Notes under the pieces: model-generated | Database searches by the model: none | What the model was told of the DNA's origin: nothing | The model's input: only the letters and a program-made list of their open reading frames with translations | Source: [Clostridium] celerecrescens 18A | Lineage (GTDB): Bacteria; Bacillota; Clostridia; Lachnospirales; Lachnospiraceae | Reading direction: 5' to 3' | Assembly: GCF_002797975.1 (NCBI RefSeq) | Contig: NZ_PGET01000001.1 | Location: 1,116,001-1,180,000 of the forward strand | DNA length: 64,000 bases | Program-made: the position numbers and the translations under genes | Shown: piece after piece, positions 62,285 to 64,000 of the stretch | Position numbering within the stretch: the first letter of the stretch is position 1 | Layout of the letters: each line of letters begins with the position of its first letter

Positions 62285-62363
62285 TAGAAAATATGTTAGA
62301 ATATAGAGTAATTGAAATCAAATAGCTAAATAAGATAAGGAAATTAAAGATACAGGTGGTACT

Positions 62364-64000
62364 ATGAGAGAACGGATCAACAGGCTGGCAAAGGGCATCA
62401 TTGATTCAGAGATTCCAAAGATTAAGGTGACACCGTGGGAAATTGATGATGTGGTTCGTTCCGGCGGAGCTACCAGGCGGGAACTTGTCGTTACCAGTGA
62501 GAATAATTTACATATAAAAGGACTTGCATATTCGTCGAATTTCCGTGTCAGGCTCATAAGCGGAGCATTTGGCGGAACATATAACCATCTGGTCTATGAG
62601 ATAAACAGTAGTTACCTGGAAGATGGAGATGTGATTAAGGGCTCTTTTTATCTGGTTACCAATGGCGGCGAGAGAGAAGTCCCTTATTCTTTTTGTGTGG
62701 AATTAAGCACATCAGGAAAAGCACTGAGTGATTTAAAGACAGCAGAGGATTTTGCAGATACGGCAAAAAAAGATATGGATACGGCTCTTCGTTTGTTTGA
62801 GTATCGGGATTTTGCCACGGCTCCCTTTATGCAGGAACTACATGTAAGGGCAATCTACGACGGATTAAAGGGAAGGCCTGACAGAAGGAAGGAACTGGAA
62901 GAGTTTCTGACCGCGTTAAAGGTGAAAAAGCCGGTCCAGTTATGGACGGAAACCGAGGAGCGGAGATTTGGGGAACTTGAGGAAGTTGTAATGGATTGGG
63001 TGATCATAAAGCGCAGCGACTGGGGCTATGTGAACCTGGAAGTTACAACGGACTGTGATTTTATAGAACTGCCAAGGAAAAGCATCGGAGAGCAGGACTT
63101 TGAAGAAGAGGAATGCAGGGTACCCTTTTTGGTTCATCCGGAGCGTATGCACCAGGGAGAGAATTCCGGAAGAATTCTCATAACTGGAATGGAAGACCGA
63201 TTTGTCATCTCCGTTACTGCGGTCAATAATCCCGGAGGAGGGGTATCCGCAGAAGACGCGTTTGCAAAAGAAGCCTTGAGCCGTTTTTTACGGCTCCGCC
63301 TGGAAGAAGAGTACGGGCAGAGGGATATAAATATTCTATATGATGAGATGGAAAAGGCCCTTGATGAGATTGAACTGATGAAGGGTGAAAATAGCCTCCT
63401 AAAGCTGCTTCGGGCTGAGATATTCCTTGGCCAGGAAAATCCTTCCAAAGCTGCATTGCTCCTTGACGAGTGCAGAGATGATATCCTTAAGGAGCGCCAG
63501 GAAAAAAGGGAGCTTTACTGCTATTACCAGTACCTGCGTTTAAAGGTGCAGCCGGACGAATACCAGAAGGAATCCCTGATCCGTCTCATGAAAAAATATC
63601 TGGAAGAAGACAGAAGGCTCTTCTGGCTTTTTTTGCTGCTTATGAAGCTGGATGACAAGCTGCTTGAGAATCTGCCTTCATTGTTAGCCATGATGAAAAA
63701 GCAGTTTCATATGGGAGTCAGAAGCCCGTTTTTCTATGTATGGGGCTGCAGGGTACTGAACTGTTCACCGGAGATCATAAGGGCCATGGGTTCCATGGAA
63801 CTCCAGATCCTATATCATTGCGCCGGTAAAGGGATTATAGATCAAAAGCTGGCGGTGGCCGTATCCAGGCTTACCCTGACGGCAAAGCATTTTAACCGGC
63901 TGCAATACCGGATGTTAGTTAAGCTTTATGAGGAGCACCCAATAAAAGAGGTACTTGAGGCAATCTGTGCCTTGTTAATCAAAGGGGAATGCCGCATGGC
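62364..64000 (+). CDS. DUF5717 family large protein, N-terminal part (continues past the window)
   Basis: Open from ATG 62364 to the window edge (545 codons) without a stop. The first 100 residues contain beta-rich sequence (PWEIDDVVRSGGATRREL, then IKGLAYSSNFRVRLISGAFGGTYNHLVYEI), and the region from about 290 is helical with TPR-like repeats (LLRAEIFLGQENPSKAALLLDECR). This resembles the large DUF5717 proteins of Lachnospiraceae, often over 1,000 residues, of unknown function. No signal peptide. Its ribosome site is weak (AGGTGG). It is divergent from the malic enzyme gene. Confidence 0.75.
   Translation, partial: MRERINRLAKGIIDSEIPKIKVTPWEIDDVVRSGGATRRELVVTSENNLHIKGLAYSSNFRVRLISGAFGGTYNHLVYEINSSYLEDGDVIKGSFYLVTNGGEREVPYSFCVELSTSGKALSDLKTAEDFADTAKKDMDTALRLFEYRDFATAPFMQELHVRAIYDGLKGRPDRRKELEEFLTALKVKKPVQLWTETEERRFGELEEVVMDWVIIKRSDWGYVNLEVTTDCDFIELPRKSIGEQDFEEEECRVPFLVHPERMHQGENSGRILITGMEDRFVISVTAVNNPGGGVSAEDAFAKEALSRFLRLRLEEEYGQRDINILYDEMEKALDEIELMKGENSLLKLLRAEIFLGQENPSKAALLLDECRDDILKERQEKRELYCYYQYLRLKVQPDEYQKESLIRLMKKYLEEDRRLFWLFLLLMKLDDKLLENLPSLLAMMKKQFHMGVRSPFFYVWGCRVLNCSPEIIRAMGSMELQILYHCAGKGIIDQKLAVAVSRLTLTAKHFNRLQYRMLVKLYEEHPIKEVLEAICALLIKGECRM

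Overview
The window reads as a chromosomal segment of an anaerobic Gram-positive Lachnospiraceae species (Lacrimispora/Clostridium-like; genus inferred). The grounds are AGGAGG-type ribosome sites, TTGACA-17-TATAAT promoters, YesM/YesN-type two-component systems, [FeFe]-hydrogenase maturation genes, the anaerobic cobalamin pathway, and DUF4364 and DUF5717 proteins typical of that family. No rRNA, tRNA, CRISPR array, prophage or intact insertion sequence was seen.

Layout. 1-7.8 kb: glycan-utilisation genes (end of a GH112-type phosphorylase, GH88, GH29, an orphan sugar-binding lipoprotein, then PHP - organophosphate-type MFS - PHP), bracketed by a 32-bp inverted repeat. 8.0-11.7 kb: OsmC, a dihydrolipoamide dehydrogenase carrying its own lipoyl domain, lipoate-protein ligase and a MarR regulator, which together look like a self-contained lipoyl-dependent thiol peroxidase. 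11.8-15.0 kb: TM1266-like regulator, hydG and hydF behind an attenuator-like leader. 15.1-16.7 kb: a yybP-ykoY (Mn2+) riboswitch before an OadB-like Na+ pump subunit and a 50-residue OadG-like membrane protein. 16.7-18.2 kb: MATE exporter with a terminator-containing leader. 18.2-27.0 kb: YesN/YesM pair divergent from a sugar ABC importer, a second organophosphate-type MFS and a TIM-barrel isomerase.

27.1-32.9 kb: cobalamin genes cobS, a short cobU, cbiB, cobD, cbiP/cobQ and cbiC, the last preceded by six tandem Shine-Dalgarno repeats. 33.0-42.6 kb: a galactose/methyl-galactoside module with a response regulator split by an in-frame TAG, a histidine kinase, two membrane-anchored sugar-binding proteins and mglB-mglA-mglC. 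42.8-49.6 kb: a CYTH protein, then a tight operon of MglB-like lipoprotein, DJ-1/PfpI protein, sugar-binding lipoprotein and a membrane GGDEF-EAL protein. 49.7-56.3 kb: protein quality control (tig, clpP, clpX, lon) and engB. 56.4-59.0 kb: a polar amino-acid ABC importer. 59.1-62.2 kb: a leftward set (GNAT, small membrane protein, DUF4364, malic enzyme). 62.4 kb to the end: start of a large DUF5717 protein.

Two points stand out at whole-window scale. Extracellular sugar sensing recurs: two YesM/YesN systems, several binding proteins without their own permeases, and one set apparently wired to cyclic-di-GMP. In addition, a family of short hairpin-bearing intergenic elements with a 52-bp period sits directly before the start codons of at least six genes, often supplying the ribosome-binding site.
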